From assembly GCA_002839765.1 (NCBI GenBank), contig PGYR01000017.1, positions 1 to 64,000 on the forward strand: a DNA stretch of 64,000 nt, read 5' to 3'. Made by a program: the position numbers and the translations under genes. The first letter of the stretch is position 1. The number at the start of each line of letters is the position of its first letter. Source of the DNA: Ignavibacteriae bacterium HGW-Ignavibacteriae-4. GTDB taxonomy: Bacteria; Bacteroidota; Ignavibacteria; Kapaibacteriales; UBA2268. Positions 54,606-63,653 of the stretch are shown in pieces. The notes beneath the pieces are model-generated. The model made no database searches. It saw only the letters and a list, made by a program, of their open reading frames with translations, and was not told where the DNA came from.

Positions 54606-55850
54606 ATGACTAAAATACTATTAAAAGTACTATTGGTAGTACTCTCATTATACTTTATAGGTTGCAACGAGCAGCCGACGGAGTTAGGTTACAAGATAGA
54701 CAGCGTTACATTCACGGCTATATCTAACAGAGAAAATAACCTAATAACTGATGGTGCTTCACAAAAGTACTATTTAACTCCTTTCAATCAAGGTGTATTC
54801 CACGTTGGTAAGGTTGGTGAATATGCTTCTTATCCTATCATAAGATATGGTGAAGTGTTGAAATTGGCTAATGCTGAGATTATCTCAGCTACTTTGCATT
54901 TGATTAATAGTGATTATGCACTTGGTGATACTAATGATCTCCAATCTTTTGAAATATACGAAGTCCAACAACCAATATTACCATCTTCTACTTACGAAAC
55001 TGTATTCAAAGTTAATGGAGTAGATGCCGTTTACAAAGATGAACTAATGGGTTCGTTCGAAATGGTTTCCAAAGATATAGAAGATACAACTAAGATTGTA
55101 CTAAAAACTCAATTGATAAAAAATTGGATTGCGTTTTCTATACTTGATTCAGGGAATACTTTAGATACAAATGATATCCGTAGAAAATACAGCTATTCAA
55201 TTGGATTAAAGCCAACCGCTAATTCGAAAGTAATAAATGGATTTCTTTCAGATAGAATTGGTAATAGTGGAGAAGAATCTCCGAATCCGTTTATACAAAT
55301 TGTGTATAAAATGAAGGACAGCACTACTAACGATACTATGAAGCTGCGTTCTAATATTGCTGCTTTCTATGCTGAGGGACCTACCCCAGATAAAAAATCA
55401 CTGACTGTACAATCAGGACTTAGTGTCCGCTCTATGCTTAATTTTGACATTTCTTCTTTACCTAGGTACTCTTCTGTAGTGAAAGCTGTACTGAAAGTAT
55501 ATGTAGATGATAGCCGTTCTATATACGGCTCTTTGGGGAAAGACAGTTTCCTTTTGGCTCAAAAAGATTTGGATTTCGATTCTGGATTTTTCCTTGATAA
55601 TAAGAATATATATCTTGGTGTAAGGGCCTCAGGAACTAATTATTATAGATTTTCGAGTGTGACTTCGGCTGTCGAAGATTGGGTGAAATCTGGTGAACTA
55701 GGTTCACTATTACTCAATTATTCTCCGAATGGCAGTCCCAACGATAGTTATAAGCGTTTGGACAAATACTATCTATATGGCGTAGAAGCCGATAGTGCAT
55801 TGCGTCCAGAACTAACAATATTTTACGCGAAAAGACCAGATTTTAAATGA
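54606..55850 (+). CDS. DUF4270-like lipoprotein
   Basis: The protein has 414 residues. The lipobox YFIGC (Cys20) follows a short signal peptide. The mature part is beta-rich, with LHLINSDYALGDTNDLQSFE (~98) and AVLKVYVDDSRSIYGSLGKD (~300), and a DNRLRE-like pattern of paired beta-sandwich domains. DUF4270 genes directly downstream of glgA are common in Bacteroidota, which supports the call. It starts two bases after glgA and its end overlaps the next gene by four bases. Confidence 0.55.
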   Translation: MTKILLKVLLVVLSLYFIGCNEQPTELGYKIDSVTFTAISNRENNLITDGASQKYYLTPFNQGVFHVGKVGEYASYPIIRYGEVLKLANAEIISATLHLINSDYALGDTNDLQSFEIYEVQQPILPSSTYETVFKVNGVDAVYKDELMGSFEMVSKDIEDTTKIVLKTQLIKNWIAFSILDSGNTLDTNDIRRKYSYSIGLKPTANSKVINGFLSDRIGNSGEESPNPFIQIVYKMKDSTTNDTMKLRSNIAAFYAEGPTPDKKSLTVQSGLSVRSMLNFDISSLPRYSSVVKAVLKVYVDDSRSIYGSLGKDSFLLAQKDLDFDSGFFLDNKNIYLGVRASGTNYYRFSSVTSAVEDWVKSGELGSLLLNYSPNGSPNDSYKRLDKYYLYGVEADSALRPELTIFYAKRPDFK

Positions 55851-57073
55851 AAAAAATAATCCCTTTTATAGCTTTAATACTACTTAGCACGCCTTTGTTT
55901 TCACAAGGTGGGTCAAACTATTCTATATTTGGAGTAGGTGAATTAAACCACGTTAATGGTGCCAAGTATGATGCATTAGGTGGCACTTCAGTTGCATTCC
56001 CACATACTACTGGTATCAACTTATCAAACCCAGCTATGTGGTCAGAAAACACCGACACACGAATCCAGCTAGGATATAAGTTCAATCAAAGTTTAGTGTC
56101 TAATGCAAACCAAGATTTGTATCAGAATAATGGTGGACTAGACGGTTTACTTACTTTATTCAATTTGGATACTGCTATGGGTGCTTCTATCTCTATGGGG
56201 TTTTATAGCTATACAAATGTGAATAGTTTAATATCTGCACCTGTTACTGTTAGTGCTAACGGCGAGAGTCTTTCCGGAGTAACTACTTATCAAGCAAGCG
56301 GCGGAATAACTAGAGTATATTTTGGTTTTTCTATAAAGCCAATTGACATGTTAGCAGTAGGAGCACAGATATTCGGTAATACTGGTTTGATAGAAAACAG
56401 AGCACAATCTGTATTCAACGAAACAAATTCATTCGCTACATATACAGAAGCTAGAGATGGATTGGGTGGAACTGGATTTAGATTTGGGCTTATGTTAGAA
56501 CCTGTGAGCAATCTTAGATTTGGAGCTTACTTCGAGCCAAGTTCATCACTTTCAGTTGAAAATAATTTGACTTTCGGTTCAGGTTTAGTAGATGATACTA
56601 CCTTCAGTTCGAATAAAGACTATGATTTACCTAGCAACTTGGGATTAGGTGTTTCTTATGAATCTGGCAAATTTATCTTTGGGTTAGATTTCAACACTTC
56701 AGATTATAGTTCATTCCAATACAATACTTATGACAATGTAAATTATTCAACTTATAACTCATATTCGTTTGGAATACATAGAATAGGTAATAATAGTCCT
56801 AATGCTAAAGGATTAGATTCTTGGGGTTATAGTCTCGGTGCTAATATCAAAAATAACTACTTCCAAGTAAATGGAGTAGCTATTAATGAATTTTCTGGTT
56901 CTTTTGGATTCACTATACCTATCAGAGGTACAGCTGAGCTCGATGCCGCATTCACTATAGGGCAAAGAGGAACAACTGACAATGGATTAATCAAAGAGAG
57001 CTTTGGTAAGCTTTCTATAAATATAAGTATCGGTGATACTTGGTTCCAGCCTTTCAATAGAAGCTACGAATAA
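55847..57073 (+). CDS. outer-membrane beta-barrel protein
   Basis: The protein has 408 residues with a signal peptide (FIALILLSTPLFSQ), a plug-like N-terminal stretch (YSIFGVGELNHVNGAKYDAL GGTSV in the FadL/UPF0164 manner) and alternating hydrophobic strands (MGFYSYTNVNSL, FGFSIKPIDMLAVGAQIFG, LRFGAYFEPSSSLSVENN) ending in a strand with ISIGDTWFQPFN. The substrate is unknown. The ATG overlaps the previous stop (ATGA). A terminator follows, so glgA, the DUF4270-like gene and this gene are likely one operon. Confidence 0.7.
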   Translation: MKKIIPFIALILLSTPLFSQGGSNYSIFGVGELNHVNGAKYDALGGTSVAFPHTTGINLSNPAMWSENTDTRIQLGYKFNQSLVSNANQDLYQNNGGLDGLLTLFNLDTAMGASISMGFYSYTNVNSLISAPVTVSANGESLSGVTTYQASGGITRVYFGFSIKPIDMLAVGAQIFGNTGLIENRAQSVFNETNSFATYTEARDGLGGTGFRFGLMLEPVSNLRFGAYFEPSSSLSVENNLTFGSGLVDDTTFSSNKDYDLPSNLGLGVSYESGKFIFGLDFNTSDYSSFQYNTYDNVNYSTYNSYSFGIHRIGNNSPNAKGLDSWGYSLGANIKNNYFQVNGVAINEFSGSFGFTIPIRGTAELDAAFTIGQRGTTDNGLIKESFGKLSINISIGDTWFQPFNRSYE

Positions 57074-57097
57074 CACAAAACTAAATAAAAATTTTAG

Positions 57098-57128
57098 AAA
57101 AGGAGTTAGAATAAATGGCTCCTTTTTT
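57098..57128 (+). terminator. rho-independent terminator
   Basis: AAAAGGAG pairs with CTCCTTTT across a 13-base loop and continues in a T-run. It ends the glgA-barrel operon. Confidence 0.78.
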
Positions 57129-57248
57129 TATTATAATATTAGTTTCTAAGTGCTGTAAACTGAAAGTATGTATAAAATTCCGTTGACATTGAGTGAAATG
57201 ATTACTATACAAATATATATTCGGTTAGCAATTATTCTAATCTCGAAC

Positions 57249-57746
57249 CTATTTCCACATCTGAGAAGAGTAACCGATTTGGAACAAGAGCTGAGGATTA
57301 GAGAAATCACCCTCACCAACTGAAACACCAACACTCATTAGAAAACCTTTAGTATTCATCAAATAACTAATAGAAGCGTAATTCCACTTCTTGGTAGGTG
57401 ATGGATACCCATAAGTATTAGTTTCTTGTGGGAAACGAGCTAGACCGCCACCAATAGTTACTGCGTGGTAAGTCCTTCTGTTAAGTGCAAACTTATAACC
57501 TAAATCTAGCTGACCACCTTGGTAATTGCCTAAATACAAACCACTGATTTTCACTAAATAGTCACCAAAATGTTTTGCGTAGTTCAAATTGATGATCGCG
57601 GGCGTACCAAGTACTAACCCAAATTCTGAGGATAGATATTCTTCTTTCTCATCACTTTTGACCTCTACAATTTTATCTTCCGTTTGTGTGTGTACATTAG
57701 TTGCTGCTAATAGCAGTAAAGTAAGTGCAATAATCAAAGTTTTCAT
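57249..57746 (-). CDS. small outer-membrane barrel-like protein
   Basis: The ATG at 57746 gives MKTLIIALTLLLLAATNVHT, a signal peptide; the longer frame adds 22 residues without sense. The mature protein (~145 residues) has alternating strands (FGLVLGTPAIINLNYAKHFG, GGQLDLGYKFAL, RTYHAVTIGGGLARF, GFLMSVGVSVGEGDF) and ends in a terminal Trp-Lys after an aromatic strand. It resembles eight-strand barrels of the OmpW/X size. Function unknown. Confidence 0.62.
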   Translation of the reverse strand: MKTLIIALTLLLLAATNVHTQTEDKIVEVKSDEKEEYLSSEFGLVLGTPAIINLNYAKHFGDYLVKISGLYLGNYQGGQLDLGYKFALNRRTYHAVTIGGGLARFPQETNTYGYPSPTKKWNYASISYLMNTKGFLMSVGVSVGEGDFSNPQLLFQIGYSSQMWK

Positions 57747-57915
57747 TGTCATTATCATTATTTCTATATTTTGTTGATTATCAATATAGTATAAATAAAT
57801 GAGTTTTCGCAAAAATTTATGAATCTATAATAGAATACTTTCTTTGCTAGAGTATAACCTACTCCGTACTTTCGCAAAGTAATTATTTTCATAACAAAAT
57901 AAAAAGGTAATACGA

Positions 57916-58101
57916 ATGTGGATAGAAGTATTCAAAACAGGAAAGCACACCGATGCGAATAGCAATAGTGCCGATTACACAGCTGATGATATATCACAAA
58001 TAGCGACAAAATACAACGAATCCGTAGAGTCATATAGTAGTAGCGTATTTCTCCTATATCCTTCTAACGTCAGCGTCGTCACTCAGAGGACACGAAGGTA
58101 G
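57916..58101 (+). pseudogene. probable remnant of a Mu-like phage protease/scaffold gene
   Basis: The frame reads WIEVFKTGKHTDANSNSADY and TADDISQIATKYNESVE, which fits the start of phage protease (gpI-like) proteins with their VFKxGxHTDxxGN signature. After about 42 residues the match to the family stops; the frame continues in unrelated residues to 58101 and no phage gene follows. A ribosome site AAAAAGG precedes the ATG. The call rests on pattern memory only. Confidence 0.4.
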
Positions 58102-58126
58102 CCAAAGCATCTCTATTTTTTTTAGA

Positions 58127-58165
58127 TGTCATTTCGAGGAAATTTCGGCTTGCTGAAATGACGTG
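58127..58165. repeat. inverted-repeat intergenic element
   Basis: GTCATTTC and GAAATGAC face each other, followed by TTCTTTACTTCGGCGTCTCTTAG, which resembles the right arm of the element at 463-530. It belongs to the same dispersed repeat type. The rest of 58102-58213 shows nothing else. Confidence 0.5.
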
Positions 58166-58213
58166 GTAATATCCTCGATTCTTTACTTCGGCGTCTCTTA
58201 GCATAGACTCTAA

Positions 58214-60196
58214 CTACGTAGCTTCTATATGACTAGGAATTTTACTCCCCATAAAGAAAGTCTTCATTTTGCCCTTGCCTTTTATTTCTATTTCACCACG
58301 CTCAACGAACTCGAATTCTTCGTATTCTGTTACAGCGCTTTTGAAGCGTTCGGAGACATGAACAGAGCCAGATTGACCAGTTGATTCCATTCGGCTAGCA
58401 GTGTTTACTGCGTCTGACCACATGTCATAGATGAACTTTTTCTCGCCTATCACACCGGCTACTACTGGGCCACAATCTAGCCCTATTCTTACATCTAGTT
58501 TGAATCCGTGGTCTGTGATATAGTCAACCATATAGTCTTTTACTTCTATAGCCATTCTAGCTGCTCTTAGGGTATTATTTTCTTGTATAGCAGGGATTCC
58601 GGCTGCAGCCATATAGCAATCACCTATAGTCTTTATTTTCTCTAAACCATGTTTACTTGCTATAGAGTCATAGTGAGTAAATACTTTGTTCAATGCTTGC
58701 ACTATATCAGTTGGGTCAGAATCTTTTGACATAGCAGTGAAGCCTACTATATCTATGAAAATAATAGATGCTTGCTCGAAGTGGTCAGATATAGGGTGTT
58801 CTTTTTTCTTCAACCTTTTTGCAATTGAAATAGGTAGTACATTGTACAGCAGCTGATCAGATTTCTTTCTTTGGTAAGCGATTAATGCCAAGATAGATAT
58901 TACAAACGCAATTATTCCTATTCCTGAATAGATAATAAACATCTTCTCGCTTTCTTGAGCAGCCAATTGCACTTCTTGCTTTTCAATTTTGATGCGGTTT
59001 ACGTCGTCTTCTCTGGCCTTTTCTAGGGCGGCTATTTTGTCGTTCTTTTCTTGGGAGTAAACAGAGTCTTGAATTTCTTTAAACTTCTTATAATACGATA
59101 AAGATTTTTTATAGTCTCCTTTGAGTTCGTAAACCAAATATAACCCATCGTAAACATCAAATAGAAAAGCTAAAGCGTTAAGCTCGTCGAAAATTGTTGC
59201 GGCTTTGGAATAGTATTCGATAGATTTATTCAGATTTATTTCCTTATTTAATCCAATAAGTTGAGATTCATTTGTAACAATAGGTGCAAGTGTATCTAAT
59301 GTGAAATTAAGATATAAATCTCCCAACCTAGCAAAGCTATAAGCTAATGCTAAATCATCACCAATTTCTTTATTTAAGCTTATTGATTTTTTTAAGCTCT
59401 CTAGTGCCTTGTGATAATTTGATTGATCCAAATAAACAACACCCATATTTCCTAGTACTAATGCTTCTCCTCTCAGCTCTCCAATTTCTTCATAAGCTAA
59501 GGACGCCTTTTGATAATACTTTAATGCCATCGGGTAATCTGATTCAGTGTTATATATGTTACCAATATTGGCAAGGGCATGAGCTACCCCAATTTTATTT
59601 CCTATTTCTTTATCCATCTCTAATGATTTCTGTATATATTCAATAGATTTTGGAATCTCTTCTTGCAGAGCATAAATAACACCAATATTACCTAAGTTTC
59701 GGGATATTTGAGGTTTATTTCTTATTTCTTCATTAATTTTTAGTGCTTTGAAATAATATTCTAATGCCTTTGGATAATCTGAAAGTTCCTTATATACAAT
59801 TCCTATATTCCCTAGTGCTAGTGCTTCACCGTCTTTATTTCCTATTTCTTCATTGATCTGTAGTGATTTATTATAATAATCTAACGCCTTTAGATGATTT
59901 GACTGAATCATTTCACAAATACCAATATGAGTATATGAGTTAGCTTCTCCTTCTTTCCAGCCTAATTCCATTGATAATTCTACCCCCCTTAATCCATACT
60001 TAATTCCCTTCTCAGGATTGTAAGAACTAGTTTCGGAAGAAATATTTGCTAATAATTTCACCTCATTCGTATCACCTTTTGCTTTGGGTAGTTCGGCTAG
60101 GAGTGAGTCTAGTCTGGCTTGACCAGAGAGGGGTTCTGCTTTTAAGTATAGAGATGTAATAGTTTGTGCGAGTAGAATTAGTAATAGAGTTTTCAT
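58214..60196 (-). CDS. TPR-containing class III adenylate cyclase
   Basis: The protein has 660 residues. A signal sequence is followed by seven or so TPR units (residues ~70-330, e.g. KALDYYNKSLQINEEIGNKD), a coiled segment, one membrane helix (~415-440) and a C-terminal class III cyclase domain (~470-645). Metal-binding aspartates are in FIDIVGFT (~482) and IGDCYMA (~525). Base-specifying residues are Lys in EKIKTIGD and Asp in IYDMWSDAVN, the adenylate cyclase set. So it makes cAMP, with the periplasmic TPR part as a sensor. A second copy of the 5' end lies at 1-388. Confidence 0.88.
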   Translation of the reverse strand: MKTLLLILLAQTITSLYLKAEPLSGQARLDSLLAELPKAKGDTNEVKLLANISSETSSYNPEKGIKYGLRGVELSMELGWKEGEANSYTHIGICEMIQSNHLKALDYYNKSLQINEEIGNKDGEALALGNIGIVYKELSDYPKALEYYFKALKINEEIRNKPQISRNLGNIGVIYALQEEIPKSIEYIQKSLEMDKEIGNKIGVAHALANIGNIYNTESDYPMALKYYQKASLAYEEIGELRGEALVLGNMGVVYLDQSNYHKALESLKKSISLNKEIGDDLALAYSFARLGDLYLNFTLDTLAPIVTNESQLIGLNKEINLNKSIEYYSKAATIFDELNALAFLFDVYDGLYLVYELKGDYKKSLSYYKKFKEIQDSVYSQEKNDKIAALEKAREDDVNRIKIEKQEVQLAAQESEKMFIIYSGIGIIAFVISILALIAYQRKKSDQLLYNVLPISIAKRLKKKEHPISDHFEQASIIFIDIVGFTAMSKDSDPTDIVQALNKVFTHYDSIASKHGLEKIKTIGDCYMAAAGIPAIQENNTLRAARMAIEVKDYMVDYITDHGFKLDVRIGLDCGPVVAGVIGEKKFIYDMWSDAVNTASRMESTGQSGSVHVSERFKSAVTEYEEFEFVERGEIEIKGKGKMKTFFMGSKIPSHIEAT

Positions 60197-60235
60197 AATT
60201 CACCTGTTTGTAGAAAATAGTATCTGCACAATTTA

Positions 60236-60287
60236 ATAAAAATAATTGGAATAGGGGGTATTCACGCCACTCTGAGCGTAGCGAAGA
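60236..60287. repeat. duplicated leader with REP-like core
   Basis: TTTAATAAAAATA...GGAATAGGG and CACTCTGAGCGTAGCGAAGA match the leader of the paralogous gene (about 421-484). Beyond this, the 60348-60565 stretch shows only a weak hairpin (60500-60535). Confidence 0.65.
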
Positions 60288-60499
60288 AAAACGGTCTAGG
60301 AAAATATCCCAATTGTTATATCTAGGGTTGGTGTATATAATAAACATAGGTTAATAGTAATATAGTAACCTGCAAACTTAGAAATTATGACTGAGGATAA
60401 AATTGTATAATTTGACGTTAAAGTGAGGAAAATGCCATTATTTTTAGGTGTTTTGTACTACTGTTGATAGTGCTAATCTACGGAAAGTTGATTAATAAG

Positions 60500-60535
60500 A
60501 AACCGCAACTAACTTTAAAAGTGTAGCTACGGTTT
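60500..60535 (-). terminator. weak hairpin after argH
   Basis: AAACCG and CGGTTT face each other with further partial pairing, 31 bases beyond the argH stop. The T-run on the minus strand is short. It may end the arginine operon. Confidence 0.35.
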
Positions 60536-60565
60536 GGAAATTACTTATATCAAATCCTTATTCAT

Positions 60566-61846
60566 TCAATATTCTAGTTCAAACTTTTCTATGATTTTGT
60601 TCAAACACAAATTACCTATACTACCATGATGGCTATGAGTTATATTCTTGTCAGGAGCAAAAGCATTATTTTCTATATCTTTTCCAACTTGCTGATAAGC
60701 TTCTCTAAATGGAATGCCTTTTATAACTAGTTTATTAACTTCCTCAACACTATATAGATAGTCATAAATTTTATTATCTAATATATTCTTATTTACTGTT
60801 ATATGGCCCAACATGAAGTTACATACTTCCAAATTGTCTTTTGTAGTGTCTATACCATTCATAAAACTTTCTTTCAGCAATTGTAAATCTCTATGATAGC
60901 CACTAGTAAGGTTGTTCGTAATCATTGCTATTTCAGTAGGTAGATTCTGAATTTTATTCGATTTAGCTCTTAATAGCTCAAACACATCTGGATTTTGTTT
61001 GTGTGGCATAATCGACGAACCAGTTGTTAGCTCTTTTGGGAAACCAATGAAGTTAAAATTTTGGCTCATATATAAGCATATATCTGATGATAATTTTGAT
61101 AAGGTCCCAGATATAGATGCCAATGCAAATGAAACTGTTTTCTCTAATTTGCCTCTACTCATTTGCGATGCTACTACGTTATATTTCATGGTGCCAAACC
61201 CCAACAACTCTGTTGTCATTTCTCTATCTATTGGAAACGAAGAACCATACCCTGCCGCTGAGCCTAAAGGGTTTTGATCAGCCACTTTATAAGCTGCGTT
61301 GAGCATTATAATATCATCTATCAAACTCTCGGCATAAGCAGAAAACCATAGACCGAATGAAGAAGGCATTGCAACCTGTAGATGAGTGTACCCAGGCATT
61401 AAAACATTCTTATATTTCTCACTTAGGTTTATAAGCGTATCGAATAATGATTTCGTTAATGATTTGATTTCGTCTAATTCATCTTTCGTGTATAAATGAA
61501 GGTCAACTAAAACTTGGTCATTTCTTGAACGAGCAGAATGTATTTTCTTTCCCGCTTCTCCAATTAGTTTCACAAGTTCAAATTCAATTTTACTATGCAC
61601 ATCTTCAAATTCCTCTTCAATAGCAAAATCTCCCTCTGTAATCGATTTAACAATTATAGCTAAACCTTTTAGAATTTGGTCTAGTTCAGACTGAGTCAGA
61701 AGTCCTACTTTGCAAAGCATTTTGGCATGTGCTATGTTGCCGAGTACGTCATATTTAGCCAGCTTTAAATCAAGTATTCTATCATTGCCAACAGTGTATT
61801 TATCTACTGTGTTATCTATTGTATATCCTTTGTCCCAAAGTTTCAT
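60566..61846 (-). CDS. argH: argininosuccinate lyase
   Basis: The enzyme releases arginine and fumarate from argininosuccinate. The protein has 426 residues with IHSARSRNDQVLVDLHLYTK (~93), YTHLQVAMPSSFGLWF (~152), NPLGSAAGYGSSFPIDR (~190) and the signature GSSIMPHKQNPDVFEL (~275). The usual SIMPxKxNP is SIMPHKQNP here. It is the last gene of the arginine operon, 9 bases after argE. Confidence 0.93.
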   Translation of the reverse strand: MKLWDKGYTIDNTVDKYTVGNDRILDLKLAKYDVLGNIAHAKMLCKVGLLTQSELDQILKGLAIIVKSITEGDFAIEEEFEDVHSKIEFELVKLIGEAGKKIHSARSRNDQVLVDLHLYTKDELDEIKSLTKSLFDTLINLSEKYKNVLMPGYTHLQVAMPSSFGLWFSAYAESLIDDIIMLNAAYKVADQNPLGSAAGYGSSFPIDREMTTELLGFGTMKYNVVASQMSRGKLEKTVSFALASISGTLSKLSSDICLYMSQNFNFIGFPKELTTGSSIMPHKQNPDVFELLRAKSNKIQNLPTEIAMITNNLTSGYHRDLQLLKESFMNGIDTTKDNLEVCNFMLGHITVNKNILDNKIYDYLYSVEEVNKLVIKGIPFREAYQQVGKDIENNAFAPDKNITHSHHGSIGNLCLNKIIEKFELEY

Positions 61847-61855
61847 TCTTCTATC

Positions 61856-62914
61856 CTATAGTATTTCATTTAATATTTTTATATACAATTCAATTCCCTC
61901 TCCTATCTCACTGATATAAATAAATTCATCAGCTGAATGAGACCTAGTCGAATCGCCAGGGCCTAGTTTTAGTGAAGGGCATTGTAGTCTTGCTTGATCT
62001 GATAAAGTAGGTGATCCGTAAATTTCTCGACCCTGTTTTTGCCCAGCCAAAACAATTTCATGCTCTTTGGGAATAGATGAGGAATTAAGTTTGAATGATC
62101 TAGCAACCAAGTTGCTTTCAGTGTTCTTATCGATTATATCGAATACCTGCTTGTTAGTATATCTGTCGTTAACTCTAACGTCTATTACAAAATCACATTC
62201 GGCGGGTACTACGTTATGCTGTTGCCCCGCGTTAATTTGAGTTACACTCATTTTCACTTCACCGAGAAACTCAGACACTAGTGGAAATTTATAGTTCTCT
62301 ATCCAATTTATATCTTTAATTGCTTTGTAGATTGGATTGACAGTATTAGTATGTGCGGCGTGCCCTGGTATTCCAATTGCGCATCCATCAACTACTACTA
62401 ATCCTTTCTCTGCTATAGCCAAATTCATAGTAGTTGGCTCACCGACGATAGCGAAGTCAATGTCCGGCAGTGAACTTAATATACTGCTTATTCCGTTGTC
62501 ACCAGAGTTCTCTTCTTCAGCAGTTGCCGAAACAATTATATTATACTTTAAATCTGTTCGATTATAATAGTAAACGAATATAGAAAGAAGTGAAACTAAG
62601 CACCCACCAGCGTCATTAGAACCAAGCCCATATAGTTTCCCATCTTCGACCTTTGCTTCATAGGGGTCACGGGTATAAGATTTATTTGGCTTAACAGTAT
62701 CGTGATGAGAGTTTAGTAGAATCGTTGGTTTAGTCTCATCGAAATACTTATTGGTTGCCCATATATTATTCATAGATCTTTTGAAACTCACACCAGATGA
62801 CTCCAACCAGTTCGCAATAATAGCGGCTGTCTCGTCTTCCTCACCTGAGAATGACTGAGTAGAAATTAATTTTTTGAGGAGTTCTATAGCATTTATTTTT
62901 AATTTATCTGTCAT
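61856..62914 (-). CDS. argE: M20 family acyl-ornithine deacylase (ArgE/DapE type)
   Basis: The ATG at 62914 lies inside argB (overlap 11 bases); an upstream in-frame start is unlikely. The protein has 352 residues. Metal ligands are visible in LLNSHHDTVKP (~70), YGLGSNDAGGCLVSL (~100), ATAEEENSGDNG (~135) and IVGEPTTM (~160), with the His in the end SHSADEFIYI. This metallopeptidase removes the acyl group from acetyl- or succinyl-ornithine/citrulline. DapE-like length and context in the arg operon support ArgE. Confidence 0.85.
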   Translation of the reverse strand: MTDKLKINAIELLKKLISTQSFSGEEDETAAIIANWLESSGVSFKRSMNNIWATNKYFDETKPTILLNSHHDTVKPNKSYTRDPYEAKVEDGKLYGLGSNDAGGCLVSLLSIFVYYYNRTDLKYNIIVSATAEEENSGDNGISSILSSLPDIDFAIVGEPTTMNLAIAEKGLVVVDGCAIGIPGHAAHTNTVNPIYKAIKDINWIENYKFPLVSEFLGEVKMSVTQINAGQQHNVVPAECDFVIDVRVNDRYTNKQVFDIIDKNTESNLVARSFKLNSSSIPKEHEIVLAGQKQGREIYGSPTLSDQARLQCPSLKLGPGDSTRSHSADEFIYISEIGEGIELYIKILNEIL

Positions 62915-63653
62915 GATTTTGTTCGATTTTAGTATTACCAATACATACATTGGATACATTATTATCTAATGCATTGAAACAATTATCAACTTTAGGAATC
63001 ATTCCTTCTTTTATTATTTTTTTAGATTTTAAGTCCAAATAATCTTGCATATTTAATAATGATATTACATTCCCATCAGAATCTAAAACACCATCTTTAT
63101 CAAAATGGTAAATCAAATCTACATCAAATTTTTCACTCATCGATATAGCTATTTGAGAAGCGATAGTATCGGAATTAGTGTTTAACAGCTGACCATTACC
63201 ATCATGACAAATAGCAGAGAACACGGGAGTAAAGCCACTTTTTAACAATTGCTCTATAGAGTTGGAATCAATAGAAACTACATCGCCTACGAACCCGTAG
63301 TCTATATCAGTAGCTGGTCTTCTTAAAGCTCTTATCAAATTACCATCGGCTCCAGATAAACCTATAGAATTACAATTTTTCGCCTGTAACTTTGCCACGA
63401 TTGATTTATTAATCAAACCGGAATAGATCATAACCACTACTTCTAAATCATCTTTACTAGTTATCCTTCTCCCATCTATAAGCGTAGGTTTGAGACCTAA
63501 TCTAAGACTAATTTCTGTGGCTTTATTCCCACCACCATGTATTAATATTTTAGGACCTTTTATCTCTGAAAACTCAGTAATAAAGCTATCTAATTTTGCT
63601 TTATCATCTATGAATTTGCCACCTATTTTTGTAATTACTAGTTTATTTTTCAT
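62904..63653 (-). CDS. argB: acetylglutamate kinase
   Basis: The protein has 249 residues of the amino-acid kinase fold: VITKIGGKFID at the start, KILIHGGGNKATEISLRLGL (~37) and SKDDLEVVVMIYSGLINKSI (~66), NSIGLSGADGNL (~95) and a C-terminal NVSNVCIGNTKI. It phosphorylates acetylglutamate (or succinylglutamate in some Bacteroidota). Its start overlaps the carbamoyltransferase by 11 bases and its end overlaps argE by 11 bases. Confidence 0.92.
   Translation of the reverse strand: MKNKLVITKIGGKFIDDKAKLDSFITEFSEIKGPKILIHGGGNKATEISLRLGLKPTLIDGRRITSKDDLEVVVMIYSGLINKSIVAKLQAKNCNSIGLSGADGNLIRALRRPATDIDYGFVGDVVSIDSNSIEQLLKSGFTPVFSAICHDGNGQLLNTNSDTIASQIAISMSEKFDVDLIYHFDKDGVLDSDGNVISLLNMQDYLDLKSKKIIKEGMIPKVDNCFNALDNNVSNVCIGNTKIEQNHDR

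Noticed and set aside
57146-57334. 62-codon ORF overlapping the small barrel gene end
   Set aside because: No ribosome site and overlap with a supported gene on the same strand in another frame.
60072-60347. Minus-strand ORF upstream of the cyclase
   Set aside because: It overlaps the signal peptide of the cyclase in another frame and covers a dispersed repeat.
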